A stretch of DNA of 64,000 nucleotides from Notamacropus eugenii (GCF_028372415.1 NC_092875.1:227048636-227112635), one strand, 5' to 3'; shown: positions 22,201-34,539, counted from the first letter of the stretch. Notes: a model not told the origin generated them from the sequence alone. Translations and numbers: made by a program.

Positions 22201-24603
22201 GAAGAACAGAGGGGAAGCATCAAAAGATGGAAACAAAGAGACTGAGAGAGAATGATAAAGAGAAACATACAGAAAGAAACTCAGTGCAATGATTTATTTT
22301 ATTCAGATGGAAATATGTTCTTTTGATATCATGTCCTAGCTATACATAGGAATCCACTAGGACTTTCTTTATTTAGATAGAAATCTGTAATAATGGTGAC
22401 AGATATTGTTTAGTAGGTGCAAATCTGCAGAAATCCACACTGGTCCATTAGTAAAGTTCTAAGAAAGCAGTAAAGAAGAGGAAAAAGTCTTATTTGTTCT
22501 CCCCAACACTTGTATCAGGTTGATTTCATTAGTTAACTGTCCTTGAGGGTAAGAGAAGAAGAATTTCCTTATGTTACTAGCAGGAATTGGTTCCACTTTA
22601 GCCAAAATGAAAGCTAACCTGATCAATAATAACAATACACTTAAGGGAATTATCATTTACATATGTAATAAACTTTTGAAACTTAAATAATCAATAAGCA
22701 TTTATTAAATATTTTCTATATAGGGTGTATATAGTATTATGATAGTAGGCACTAAGCCAGGTACTGAGAAACAAAGCCAAAAGCTAAATAGTCTCAATTC
22801 AAAGAGCTGACATTATGTCAGGGAAAACAGCAAATATATCTATCTATAAGATAGATCTCTTTATATATAAAATGGGTGCATAAGGTGTCCACTTCCACTG
22901 ATGGTGCCTTACATCTCTCACTTGGGTGTGTGGATACCTATTCACTCTGAGTGGACCCATGCACTTGATGCAATGAAGAATTAAATCTTGAACCCTGGGC
23001 TCATAACTCTTAAGGACAAGTGCTCCTTCCACAACACTATGCTCTTAAATAATTAATTTTTTCAGTCAAAAGAAATAAACAAAAATAGTTGTCTGCACCT
23101 ACAAGCTGAAGTTTCTGAAATGTCCTAAAGTCATTAGGCAGATGAGTATAGTTCAATTAAATATTCTTTCACATATTTGAACATTTTGGAGAGAGACACG
23201 GAAAGAGAGAGAGAGAAGATCTTAATGATGCATAAACTTCTTGAAATTAATTTTGTGGAAGTTTACTTTTATGAAGGTTTCATTGACTCTTCAGTCATGT
23301 TTTACCTACAAAGCAATAAAGTTGCCTGATTTGCCTTACCAGAAATGCAGAGTCAGTAAATCCTGGGTTTCAGCCTGCATTCAGTGAATGAATATAATAG
23401 GCTCTTAAAGGTGCTATATTTAAGTGATCACTTAGAGCCATTGCATTTCTATTGCTCACCTATATTTATGTATTACAACCTCCTAGCTGGCCTCTAAAAT
23501 TTCAAGATGGACAGAGCCCTGAGCTGGATATTCAGTAAAGTAATCCTAAATTGTCAAAAGCTCTTTTAAAGACTTCAAAAGATGTAATACAGATTTAGAG
23601 TGGTAATTTAAAATCTTCTGACCTCTTTGTGACTTTACTGAGGAAAAGCTCTATCAGTGAGATGGAATGACAAGAGAAATGGCCCATGCGGGACTGATAT
23701 TAAGGCTCACCTCTTTTCAATTCTTTTTTTTCCCTTGGTACTCTCAGAGGAGCAAAAAGAGAATCAGACATGCTCCCTTAATTTTGTTTCCTAGCAATTA
23801 ACTCCCAGAATAACACCAAATAATTACTACCATAACATTGCAGAGAAAGTTAGAACTGCAGTAAATGTTACTAAGCTATGAACTTTGACAAATAAGCCCC
23901 TCTAAACTGGTAAGTTTGGATGCTGTAAGCACCTGGTAAGCAAGCTCTGCACTGTTGCTCAGAATGGGCCTAGCGGGCTCATCATGTGGATTGTAAAGTG
24001 TGACTGCTGAAAAGATGACATTGTGTTGGAGGAGCAAGGGAATGGAGAGGCACACTGAGAAAATCTATCAAGAGCAAAACTGGAAGGAACTTTAACTCCA
24101 ATTTTACCCCCTCCCAAATAAATAGATGATAAGAGAGAGAGAGAGATGCATGACCTTCCTATTTGTTCTCTCCAAAGGGAAACAGCAGAATGACTGATTG
24201 CTGGCATATGCTGGAAATCATTAAATGAAAGAATGAATTTTGTACAGTTGATATATGAGTACTTTTAGATTCACAGATGCTCCTACAATGCCTTGAAACT
24301 GCATATCCAAAAGAAGACCCCTTTTTGTCTCCATTTACATACATGCGGTTGTCATGTTACAGAAAATATCTCAAAACAAAATTCAAGGCAGAATTTAACG
24401 TTTGATGCATTGCTTTAAACTTTGCAAGGTTCCATTGTCTTCCTTTACAACGAGTATCTCACCCCTATCCTAATGCTGAAACCTGGTATATACAGCATGC
24501 CATTCTGCATCACTCCCAAGAATTCCCTCCAGTTCAACAAACCATATACAGAAACACACAAACACATACACATAAAAACATACACATTCACACATACATG
24601 TAT
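22201..24603. other. No gene seen; SINE and LINE scraps
   Basis: A diverged 'cattta...taggcactaagccaggtact' repeat module lies at about 22690-22825. An antisense MIR-like scrap lies at about 22950-23045 ('cttgaaccctgggctcataa'). The rest is unassigned AT-rich sequence with no convincing open frame. Confidence 0.45.

Positions 24604-24648
<45 letters not shown>
24604..24648. repeat. (CA)n microsatellite
   Basis: About 22 CA units. Confidence 0.97.
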
Positions 24649-24649
<1 letters not shown>

Positions 24650-24670
24650 TGTGTTGACCTACCTGCTAAA

Positions 24671-25143
24671 TGTTTGCCATGTAAGCACCCAGGCAGACAT
24701 CTGGGAGCCTGCTATCACAGGTTCTTTGGTCTGCTTTTCTTAAAGCAAAGGCAGCTTTTGAGAGGTTAACAATCTCCTTTAATCAAGCACATATATCATT
24801 CACCAATAGAGAAAAATACAAGAGGAGAAATAATGACCAAAAGAGAGGTTTCCAATTATCTGACCATTATATTACATAGTAACCAGAGAGGGAAGCACCA
24901 ACATCTGGGTTTTCAGAGCCAGGGGGCTATTTAGTGGTTTCCCCGAATCTCATCTGGCACTCAAACCTTCTTCCAAAAACTAAGCCCCAAAGTAAAACCT
25001 CACCTCAGAGTCTTTATACACTTCTTAGAGCCAGAGGGCATCACACCGCTTGAGAACTAGTGCCTCATTAAGGAAAAGGTGTGGGCCTTCCTACAAATTC
25101 TCTCAAGCCCATCAATGGGTGGGGAAGACCTTCTTTAATCACA
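24671..25143 (-). mobile_element. Solo LTR, family 2, second copy
   Basis: The reverse complement opens TGTGATTAAAG and shares with 5009-5510 the blocks 'gccctctggctct', 'tttggggcttagtttttgga' (one base differs), 'gtgcttccctctctggtta' and 'tatttttctctattggtgaa'. It has no internal retroviral sequence. The target-site duplication is not evident, so one boundary is approximate. Confidence 0.6.
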
Positions 25144-25234
25144 TTACTCAGTATGAGGCACTTTATACTAAAACAAAAACAGCAAAAGATTCTACCTTGC
25201 TTGCCCTTACATCCTGTGACACCTCTCAAGAAAC

Positions 25235-25385
25235 AATACCTCCATGCTCTGAACAGTGCACTCTTCTCTCCCACTGAACTCATCCTATGTCTCATTTATT
25301 TTTACCTTTGAATCCCCTAGTCTCTAGCACAAACCCTGGCACATTAAGTTGGTGCTTAATAAATGATTTTGAATTTATTAATTGA
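25235..25385 (+). mobile_element. L2-type LINE 3' end
   Basis: 'ttacctttgaatcccctagt', 'ctctagcacaaaccctggca' and 'ttggtgcttaataaatgatt' mark an L2-clade tail. Confidence 0.6.
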
Positions 25386-25594
25386 ATGCTATTAAATTAG
25401 TCTGACAAACTATGTTAATCAAAGTTGATACTATTTATAACAGATTTACTATTACTTTTCCACTGATGACCTTTACTTCTTACTTATTTTCATGCCTTTA
25501 TCTTAAATAAGCAAGACAACAATTTCAGGTGCCAAGACAAGGTAAAGGAAAAAATTATTTTAAATAAAAGAGGTCTTTCAATCCTTACAATAAA

Positions 25595-25706
25595 AATAAC
25601 AATAATGAAGGTGATGGATAATATCTTAAGTTCATAAAGATTTACAGATTTATACAGTATTTATATAAGTTATCTCATTTGATTGTCACAAGTAAACTGT
25701 AAGATA

Positions 25707-25742
<36 letters not shown>

Positions 25743-25885
25743 TATTATTATTATTACTAATTAGGAAATTGAGTTTATTGACTGACTTGCCCAGGTCCAT
25801 AAAGTTAGTAAGGGTCCAAGGCTGGATTCATATTCAGGTATTTTTGACTCCAAATCTAACACTGTATCCTTTATACCATATTCCC
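25595..25885 (-). mobile_element. MIR-like CORE-SINE with internal (ATT)n growth
   Basis: Antisense MIR order: 'ttatctcatttgattgtcac', the CORE 'attaggaaattgagtttatt' and 'gacttgcccaggtcca', and the head complement 'aacactgtatcctttatacc'. At 25706-25757 the ancestral 'attatt' has expanded to a trinucleotide repeat of about 52 bp. Confidence 0.7.
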
Positions 25886-25934
25886 TGTCTTTAGCAAAAA
25901 TGCTGTTTCATACATTGTGCTTATGTTGATTGAT

Positions 25935-26105
25935 CTCCTAGAACATTATGGGTTGAAGGTAACTTGGAGGTCATCTAATCAAACACCAAATTTTGATAGC
26001 TACTTAAAATGAAATTTTAGATTATACAAGAAGTAAATGACAGAATAGGGACTCATAACTGAATCTCCTTGTTTAAACAACCCCATGTTCTTTTTAGCAT
26101 ACCAA
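25935..26105 (-). mobile_element. CORE-SINE, antisense, 'ggtcatctaat' tail type
   Basis: 'aacttggaggtcatctaatc' is the complement of the tail seen at 7930-8135. CORE and head remnants follow ('gacagaatagggactcataa'). Confidence 0.5.
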
Positions 26106-26938
26106 AATAATGCACATAATGACAAAAAAGGAAATATTGTATCATATATGGACAAGAAATGCACTGGAAGAGAATTCATGAAACATTAAAATCTGTGCTA
26201 CTTGAAGGAATCCACATCTATGAGAGCACAAATAAAGTCAAGTATTGAGAAAAATAATTATATAGTACTTTCATAACTATTATGTCATTTAACCTACACA
26301 ATAACCTCTTGAAGTAAGCTGAAACATCTGTGAGGTTATTTTGTAAGGCATGGTTTAAATATATCTTGCAAGGTATATTCTGATATGAACTGTTAAAAAT
26401 AAATATTATTTTCACTTTTGACAAAATATAATATTCCAATCCTTTGTTGACTATGGTTGCTAGGTAATAATTTGATGCAACTGAGAGTTATACAAGACTG
26501 AAACTTCTAAAAAATTAAACCATAAATAATATAATCTATAGTAGAATATAAACTCTTTGAGGTCAGGCACACTGTTGTTATTACTATTATTCTGCTGTTG
26601 CTTTTACTGAAATTTATTCTGACTCAACGAACCATTGTTTTCAGACCTGCTCATAATTCAGTGTTGAGGGAATTGTCACTGCTTGCTATATATATTATGG
26701 TAGGTCATCAGCTACCTAACTTGCTATTTGTTAAAGAGAAAATACTTTGTTGAGGCTTGCAATCTGATTAACAAGGCAAAAATCATGGAAAAGAGAATTT
26801 AAAGGAGTTTATTAAAATTCATGAAGATGGTAATACGTTGATGGGATGATCACTAGAGATTAGCAATGGATAAAAGACTGAACCAGCTTTTATGTATATG
26901 TTTTATAGTGATGCAACAACAATTCAGATAGGTCCATG
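26106..26938. other. No gene seen
   Basis: AT-rich sequence. A weak L2-like 'aaactctttgaggtcaggca' is present at about 26550. Nothing else can be named. Confidence 0.4.
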
Positions 26939-27378
26939 TGTGATGGTAATTTAAATGGAAAGATCTTTCCCATTTATTAATAGGCCCATGTGACTTGCTT
27001 AAATCACATGGAAGCCTAAGTCACATGTGGTAGGAGGAACTTGCAGAGTAGGTGGAATGGAAGGGTGAAGCAAAACTGGGAGGAAGTTGGTGAGAGTAGT
27101 TAGGGAAGAGGAGAGATGACACAAACAGACACAGTTAGTCTTGCGAGTGTTTGTTTGTGAGAAGGCCCTAGCAGGGGAGGGGGGAAAGGCTTGGGAATGG
27201 CTTTGTCCTGTGTGGTGCTAATATGTATTGACTTCTTGGCTAACTATGATGGATTTGGCTTTCTGGTGTCTGAATAAATGTTTTTCTTCTACCTTCCATA
27301 TGGATACTTTGTGATTCAGAACTATGACGGCATATTCATAGCCAATGTAGGCACTGTGAATATTACATTGGCAATAAA
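26939..27378 (+). mobile_element. Solo LTR, family 1
   Basis: It opens TGTGATGG and shares with the other family 1 copies 'aataggcccatgtgacttgc', 'ttgtgagaaggcccta', 'ttgacttcttggctaactat', 'ggatttggctttctggtgtc' and 'tttgtgattcagaactatg'. It closes near 27378. The 5-bp flanks ccatg (26934-26938) and ccata (27379-27383) differ at one base. No internal region is present. Confidence 0.75.
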
Positions 27379-28194
27379 CCATATCACTAATAGGTGATGA
27401 GTTCTTGTGTTTCAGCTCTAACTCAATTGGCAGTATGTGAGGGCTAATAGGAGATGACCTGCTGTATGATATGATTTCTAAGCACAAAGCATTGAAGGAC
27501 AAATATAAGAGAATATAGCTACCAAATAAGTGAGAAAGGAGCCAACTTCCCATGGAATGGTGACATTTATTTTAATATAAACTAGTCCAACTTTCTCATT
27601 AATCAGATGAGAAAACTGAGACAACAGGTAGAAAGCAGAAGTCATTATTGGAATTGATGTTCTATATATAAATCCACAGATTTTTCACTGTTCTATGGTG
27701 ACAATATTTCTTTATGATTTGATCACCTTTTATGTCCTCTCTCCAGAGACCTAGGCTCTGCTATTACCCAGAATATTTCCATGTAAGTCTTGACAATTCA
27801 AAATAAGAAGAAATTAATAAATGGAAACTTTAAAATGTAGTACTAGAACTCCCACAGTCCTTTTAACTCAATTGTGTATATTTGCAGAGTATTTATTTTA
27901 ATTCTAAGATTATATTAATCTGTATATTACATGCTAAATACCCACTTCAGATAAACCATTTAATATGCAAGGTTTAACTACTTGACTGTGATCTGTTCTC
28001 TAAAAATGTAAACAAGCAAATGTCTTCATTTTTTTTTTAATGGAAAGAGAGACCTTTGTGAAACATTTGCCTGAAGACATAATCTTTCCAACTGCTCCAT
28101 TCATCAGAGACACAACTCTATCTACAGCATTAACTATTTATTAATGAATATTAATTATGAATGAACATTTCATGGGGAAGGAAAAAGAAGGTAG
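27379..28194. other. No gene seen
   Basis: No coding sequence. A faint CORE-SINE trace ('tcagatgagaaaactgagac') lies at about 27600. Confidence 0.4.
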
Positions 28195-28443
28195 CAGTGG
28201 AGAAAAAAACAATTTTTAAGTGCCTACTATATTTCAAGCACTGTGTTAAATGCTTTAGTATTAATCTCATTTAATTCTTACAATAACAATGTCAGGTAGG
28301 TGCTATGACTTTTTATAGCTAATGAAAAAAATTACTTGACCTGCTCAATGTCACAGAGTTAGTAAGTTTCTAAAGCTGGATTTTAATTCAGTTCTTCCTG
28401 ACTCTGGGCCCAGCACTCTATCCACTGTACTATCTAGCCACTG
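28195..28443 (-). mobile_element. MIR-like CORE-SINE (marsupial form), antisense
   Basis: 'agtgcctactatatttcaag', 'cactgtgttaaatgcttta', 'ctcatttaattcttacaata' and 'caggtaggtgctatgact' are followed by the CORE and the head complement 'agcactctatccactgtact'. Nearly full length. Confidence 0.8.
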
Positions 28444-28764
28444 TTAGAAACAAACAAACAAAAAATTAATAATTCAAGCTGACCAAAGTCTTCAAAATAG
28501 ATTTTTGTAGAATATCTAAGGATAAATCTACTTTAACAATAAATATTGGGTGTGAAGTTTATTCAGATTATCCTGATTGCTTCATTATATCTTTGCACAC
28601 ACTAATTTTGATAGAGTAAGATCTTAGGGGTTAACAGAAGCCAACAAAGTTCCACTAGCATCCTGGCTCTCTATAATTTCCACTCTGGCCACTGACTGCT
28701 AATTACTAAGGCATCAGGTTCATCATCATCAAGTTTATATCACAACTCCTATCACTGAAGCAAA

Positions 28765-28835
28765 ATTGAGGGTTGTTTTTCAGTCATTTGAGTCATATTC
28801 AACTCTTGGTGATCACTTTATTTTTGGTTATTTGT
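28765..28835 (-). mobile_element. Mar-1 SINE, part 1 (split by HAL1 D)
   Basis: The antisense tail 'tttttcagtcatttgagtca' and 'ttcaactcttggtgatcact' continues directly at 31647 with 'tttgtcattttcttctccaa' once the HAL1 and one copy of its target duplication are removed. Confidence 0.8.
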
Positions 28836-28851
28836 AAAGATGCTGGAATGG
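28836..28851. repeat. Target-site duplication, left, of HAL1 D
   Basis: The 16-bp 'aaagatgctggaatgg' is repeated exactly at 31631-31646. Confidence 0.95.
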
Positions 28852-31630
28852 GGGGAGGAGCCAAGATGGAGGAGCAGAAAGATACATATATGCTAGCTCC
28901 AAACCCATAGCCCATAAAATACCTATAAAGAAGATCTCCCAACAAATTTGGGAGCAGCAGAAGCCACACAACAATGGAGCAGAGGAGATTTCTGTTCCAG
29001 AGAGACCTGAAAAACTGACCCAAAAGGTCCCTCGTGCACTGGACCAGAGCTGAGACCAGACCTGGCTTGGCCATGGGGCATCGAAAGGAGCAGATCCGAC
29101 CAGGCTTCAGGGACAGAATCTCCAGCGGCCGTGCAGGTCCCTCCACCCACAGGCGCTAAAGGTCAGTGAGAGGGGCTTTTCAGTTTGCAGAGAGGGGAGT
29201 GCGGTGCCCCCATAACTCAGGACCCCTCGGGGAAGCAGCAGAGGAAGCAGCAGCAGACGGGGGCTTCCAGAGCAGGCAGGAGCTCAGGTCCATTGTTGAA
29301 AGTCTCTTCATAAACCTCCCAAGAGAACTGAGCCGTGTGTGGCTGCTCTGACCTCACCTGAGCACCTGAACTTAATCTCACACTGAATAGCAGCCCCACC
29401 CCCACCAAAAGCCCTGAGTCTGGGAAGCAGCGTATGAATCTCAGACCCCAAGCTCTGGTTGGGTGGAGGCTGTGTGGATCTGGAGGTGAGGTGGGTGTGG
29501 AAAGGAAACTCAGAAGTCAAGTAACCTACTGGGAAAATACCCAGAAAAGGGAAAAAAAATAAGACAATAGAAGGCTACTTTCTTGGTGAACAGATATATC
29601 CTCCCATCCTTTCAGATGAGGAAGAACAATGCTTACCATCAGGGAAAGACTTAGAAATCAGGGCTTATGTATCCCAAAGAGCCAAAATAAAGATTCAATG
29701 GGCTCAGGCCATGGAAGAGCTCAAAAAGGATTTTGAAAATCAAGTTAGAGAGGTAGAGGAAAAACTGGGAAGAGAAATGAGAGACATGCAGGTAAAGCAT
29801 GAAAAGCAGGTCAACACCTTGCTAATGGAGACCCAAAAACATGCTGAAGAAAATAACACCTTGAAAAACAGGGTAACTCAATTGGTAAAAGTGGTTCAAA
29901 AAGCCAATGAGGAGAAGAATGCTTTCAAAAGCAAAATTAGCCAAATGGAAAAGGAGGTTCAAAAGCTCACTGAAGAAAATAGTCCTTTCAAAATTAGAAT
30001 GGCACAGATGGAGGCTAATGACTTTATGAGAAACCAAGAAATCACAAAACAAAACCAAAAGAATGAAAAAATGGAAGATAATGTGAAATATCTCATTGGA
30101 AAAACAACTGACCTGGAAAATAGATCCAGAAGAGACAATTTAAAAATGATGGGACTACCTGAAAGCCATAATCAAAACAAGAGCCTAGACATCATCTTTC
30201 ATGAAATTATCAAGGAAAACTGCCCTGATTTTCTAGAAGCAGAGGGCAAAATAAGTATTCAAGGAATCCACAGAACACCGCATGAAAGAGATCCAAAAAG
30301 AGAAACTCCTAGGAACATTGTGGCCAAATTCCAGAGTTCTCTGGTCAAGGAGAAAATATTTCAAGCAGCTAGAAAGAAACAATTCAAGTATTGTGGAAAT
30401 ACAATCAGGATAACACAAGATCCAGAAGCTTCTACATTAAGAGATTGAAGGGCATGGAATAGGATATTCCAGAAGTCAAAGGAACTAGGAGTAAAACCAA
30501 GAATCACCTACCCAGCAAAACTGAGTATAATACTTCAGGGGAAAAAATGGTCTTTCAATGAAATAGAGGACTTTCAAGCATTCTTGATGAAAAGACCAGA
30601 GCTGAAAAGAAAATTTGACTTTCAAACACAAGAATGAAGAGAAGTATTAAAAGGTAAACAGCAAAGAGAAGTCATAAGGGACTTATAAAAGTTGAACTGT
30701 TTACATTCCTACATGGAAAGACAATATTTGTAACTCTTGAAACTTTTCAGTATCTGAGTAGTGGGTGGAATTACACACACAAACACACACAAACAGAGAG
30801 AGACAGAGAGCGCAGAGTGAATTGAATAGGATGGGATCATATATTTAAAAAAATGAAATTAAGCGGTGAGAGAAAAATATATTGGGAGGAGAAATGGAGA
30901 AATGGAATGGGGCAAATTATCTCTCATAAAAGAGGCAAGCAAAAGACTTTTTAGTAGAGGGAAAAAGAGGGGAGGTTAGAGAAAAACATGAAGTTTACTC
31001 TCATCATATTTGACTCAAGGAAGGAATAAAATGCACACTCATTTTGGTATGAAAACCTATCTTACAATACAGGAAAGTGAGGGAGAAGGGGATAAACAGG
31101 GTGGGGGGGGATGGTGGAAGGGAGGGCGATGGGAGGAGGGAGCAATTTGAAGTCAGCACTCTTGGGGAGGGACAGGATCAAAAGAGAGAATAGAAGTAAT
31201 GGGGGACAGGATAGGATGGAGGGAAATATAGTTAGTCTTACACAACGAGACCATTATGGAAGTCATTTGCAAAACTACGCAGACATTGCCTATATTGAAT
31301 TGCTTGCCTTCCAAAGGGAATGGGTTAGGAAGGAGGGATGAAGAGAAGTTGGAACTCAAAGTTATAGAAATAACTGTCGAGTTTTGTTCTTGCTACTAGG
31401 AAATAAGAAAAACAGGTAAAGGAGTATAGAAAGTTATCTGGCCCTACAGGACAAAAGAGAATTTGGGGACAAGGGAAGGTAGGGATGATAGAAGAGAGCA
31501 CAGATTGGTGATAGGGGCAATTAGAATGCTCAATGTTTTGTGGTGGGGAGAGGGGAGAAATGGGCAGAAAATGTGGAACCCAAAATTTTGTGAAAATGAA
31601 TGTTAAAAGTTAAATAAATTAATTAAAAAA
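28852..31630 (+). mobile_element. HAL1 (half-LINE-1) copy D, full length
   Basis: A complete 2.78-kb insertion with an exact 16-bp target-site duplication on both sides and an A-rich tail ending at 31630. In order it holds a G-start with a YY1-like CAAGATGG at 28862-28869, a 5' region of about 680 bp, ORF1 (29537-30637), a spacer with a CA tract, the purine-rich 3' part with two related units (about 31045-31190 and 31415-31565), and the tail. ORF2 is absent. Since it has no reverse transcriptase, it must have been copied by L1 machinery acting in trans. Confidence 0.92.
29537..30637 (+). pseudogene. HAL1 copy D ORF1 (L1 ORF1p-like), nearly intact
   Basis: A single frame of 366 codons with two visible lesions. 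The start codon, ATG in copies A, C, E and F, is ATA here (29537-29539). A TGA stands at 30446-30448 where other copies suggest CGA, so this is a CpG-type decay. No frameshift is seen. Domains: an N-terminal 'KNKTIEGYFLGEQ' block; a heptad-rich coiled coil at about residues 59-150 ('VREVEEKLGREM', 'NRVTQLVKVVQKANEE'); an RRM-like part with 'LENRSRRDNLKMMGLPE' at about 195-211; and a C-terminal domain with 'PRNIVAKFQ' and 'PRITYPAKLSI' closing on FQTQE. The usual role of L1 ORF1p is a trimeric RNA-binding chaperone. The longest ATG-started piece, 29711-30448, is 245 residues. Confidence 0.85.
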
Positions 31631-31646
31631 AAAGATGCTGGAATGG
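31631..31646. repeat. Target-site duplication, right, of HAL1 D
   Basis: Exact repeat of 28836-28851. Confidence 0.95.
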
Positions 31647-31815
31647 TTTGTCATTTTCTTCTCCAACTTATTTGTAAGAGTAACCTAAGGCAAACCAGGT
31701 TAAGTGACTTGCCCAGAGTCACACAGTAAATATCTGAGGTCAGATTTTAACTCAGAAACATGGGTCTTCCTGACTCCAGGCCTGGCATTCTATCCACTGT
31801 ACAGCTTAGCTACTC
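31647..31815 (-). mobile_element. Mar-1 SINE, part 2
   Basis: Continuation of 28765-28851. It holds the antisense CORE ('gttaagtgacttgcccagag', 'tcacacagtaaatatctgag') and the head complement 'cattctatccactgtacagc'. Confidence 0.85.
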
Positions 31816-31834
31816 AAATAAAATGTCATTTGCT

Positions 31835-32065
31835 GCTTGTGTTCAGTCATTTCAGTCATGTTCACCTCTTGCTGACCCCATTTGGGCTGTTCTTAGGAAA
31901 GATGCTAGAGTTGTCCAGCTCATTTTATAGGTGAGGAAACTAAGACAAGCAGGTTTAAATGACTTGTCTAGGGTTATATTCAGTAAGTGTCAGAGGCCAG
32001 ATTTGAACTCAAGAATATGTCTTCCTGATTCCCAGGTCAGCAATCTAGCCATCTAGCTACCATCT
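31835..32065 (-). mobile_element. Mar-1 SINE
   Basis: Full antisense order from the tail ('gtgttcagtcatttcagtca', 'cacctcttgctgaccccatt') through the CORE ('aggtgaggaaactaagacaa') to 'agcaatctagccatctagct'. Confidence 0.85.
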
Positions 32066-34539
32066 AATGTGGGGAGAGAGGAAATCAAAAAGTCAACAAA
32101 GATCCAACATGAGAAGTGTTTCCAACATACTCATCTAGCTGGGAGCTGCATTGCTGTTGTTCCATGTAGCTATCTGGGACTCTCAATGCTTTTCAACTTT
32201 TCAAATAACTGGGGGCTACAAACAATAGTGTCTTGCTCACCATATTATTTAATTGCCAGTGCTATTTGAAATATTGCTTGCAGGCTCCATATAATTGCCA
32301 AGTTCATTAATTTGATGTTATTGGTGTTATCCAAGCTAACAGAGACTACTGCCATGTAGGCTAGTATGTGTTCCCCATTATCCTGACAGTGCTATTACTG
32401 CTTGAATGTCTACTTACTAAGCAAGTATACCTGTGAAGACCTTTCAGGTTTCTGATCCCTTAGGTGCATTTTAATGACTGAATTAATAGCTTCTATAATC
32501 CAATTACATAAAATTTTCATAGAACTGGGAGAACGATTAGTAAAGCAAGAATTATAGCTTCCACTGGATAATAAAGGTAAAAAAAGGGAACAAATCCTGA
32601 AATTCCTCTTTAAATCCTACAAGACCTAATTTGGTCTCTACTCAGAAGTGAAAGAATTGTGAATGAATTCATTAAATGGAAACCAATAAAATACCCATAT
32701 ATACAGTGTGGGTTTTCAAAAAAAATACATGTAAGAATCCAAAAATATTTGAGCCTCTTAGTCTCTGGGGTAGAGAGTAAAATTAATTTATTATAGTTTA
32801 CTCCTGGAATGATTTGGTTTGTTTTCATCCAGTATACCTTCAAGAAAAAATAACCACTTGAGTTGAACCTTTAACTTACTTTGAGTTGACCTCTCTACCA
32901 TCACCATAATCACGTTTTTTATATTAACTAGTCTTAGTCTTTTGTTATCATGACCTCATTTAATTAAGTCGTAACTATATTATCAACAAAATGATGGACA
33001 TCAATACTTTCAGAAAGTGGCACTTCTTTTAAATCTCTTTGCACCAAACTGGAAATTTGAAGGAGAGTTGAAATAACATTGGGGAAGGATGGTGAAGATA
33101 TACTGAACTCCTTCCCAACTCAAAACAAACTGATATTTACTGGACTGAATTACAGTGTTGGCAAAGGAAGTTTTGGCAAGATCAGTAACTTCGTACCATT
33201 TCTCAAAGCTTGAGCTATCTGGTCCACCAAACAGAAAAGATCATGAAAGGATATAAACAATTGTTAGGCCTATTTTAGTCAACTCCTGACAAACTACACT
33301 TAATCTCCAGGTACCATCTGTTTTCTTCACTGGTCACATCAGAGAATTTGTATAAAGGGATGCTCTTTTATCAGCCTCTTTTATCTCTATTACCAGAAAG
33401 GAAATTGCTTTTTCTCATGCACACATGATATTGTTTATCCTAAACAAGGCTTTTGCCACTGGAGTGAAAACAGTTTCTAACCAGCCCATCAACCAAGGCT
33501 CTCTTTCTTCCACGATACATTACCCTCATTTAAAAATAAATTAAATATGTGAAAAACAAAAACCAACAATGCCCCCTTCAAAAACAAAGCCTCTCTCTTC
33601 ATAGCCACAAATATTGATAGCTAAGTCTAAATTTAGCTTAATTCAGCAGATTCAAGTTTCTTTTCCTTAAAAAAAAATCCAAGTGGAATTTATGAGCCAC
33701 AAAAATCCAATTGAAACTTTTGTAATTGAAGTTTACAATTTCATAATATAAAAATTAAAGGCATACAAAATTACAGCTCCTTTTGCCTTCCTACAAAATC
33801 ACAGACTGAAGACAGAGAGCAGAAGGCAGTTAAAACTCAGGAAAGGACTTCAGACAACTTATGTGCCTCCAGGCTTATCTTTTTTTTTTTTTCTAGTTCA
33901 GTCAATAATCAGTCAATAAAATTTTATTAAGTGTCTACCATGTGCCAAGTACTATGTTAAGTGCTGGCTAGTTCAAGCCACCAAGTGTTTAAAGCATATA
34001 CCAAATTAAGGGTCAGGCAAAGAATTGGCTTTAGCCAAAAGAATTACTGAAGTCTCAGGAGCCTTCCTAATCCTCTAGTACAAACAATTCACCTTCAAAG
34101 TGGTTATAAAGCTGGTGAAGAAAGCTAATGAGAAAGAACAAAATAGTCACTAACACTTTGAAGCAACTCTGTTTTTTTTTTTAAGTTTTCTTTACCTTAA
34201 GCCTAAATCTGGATCTTTTATATTTCTTCCCATTACCCTAGGTCAAGTAGAAGTGTTTCATTAATCCATATACAACAACCTCTCAAAGACTAGATCATTC
34301 CTATCAAATCCAACCACTTCAAATTGTGTCTTTTCTAGGTTAAATATCCTCAGATCTTTCAAGTGATATGGCACAATTGAGACTTTTTCCTTGATGACTG
34401 CCCTGTTCTTGACAGTTGTCATCTCATCAAAGTCCCTCTTGGGAGGTGACATCAAGATTTTACCTCAGTCTGCCAAATATATACTAATTATGGACACAGA
34501 ACACTAGGATCATTATTTATCTAGTTATAGAATTTATGC
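32066..34539. other. No gene seen
   Basis: 2.5 kb of AT-rich sequence with no convincing coding content. A diverged 'aagtgtctaccatgtgccaa' repeat module lies at about 33895-33980. The rest is unassigned. Confidence 0.45.

Noticed and set aside
21910..22268. Open frames rich in Ser/Leu or Arg/Glu
   Set aside because: They are translations of the GA/TC repeat and carry no protein signal.
27218..27553. 111-codon minus-strand frame
   Set aside because: Mostly antisense to a solo LTR and its flank.
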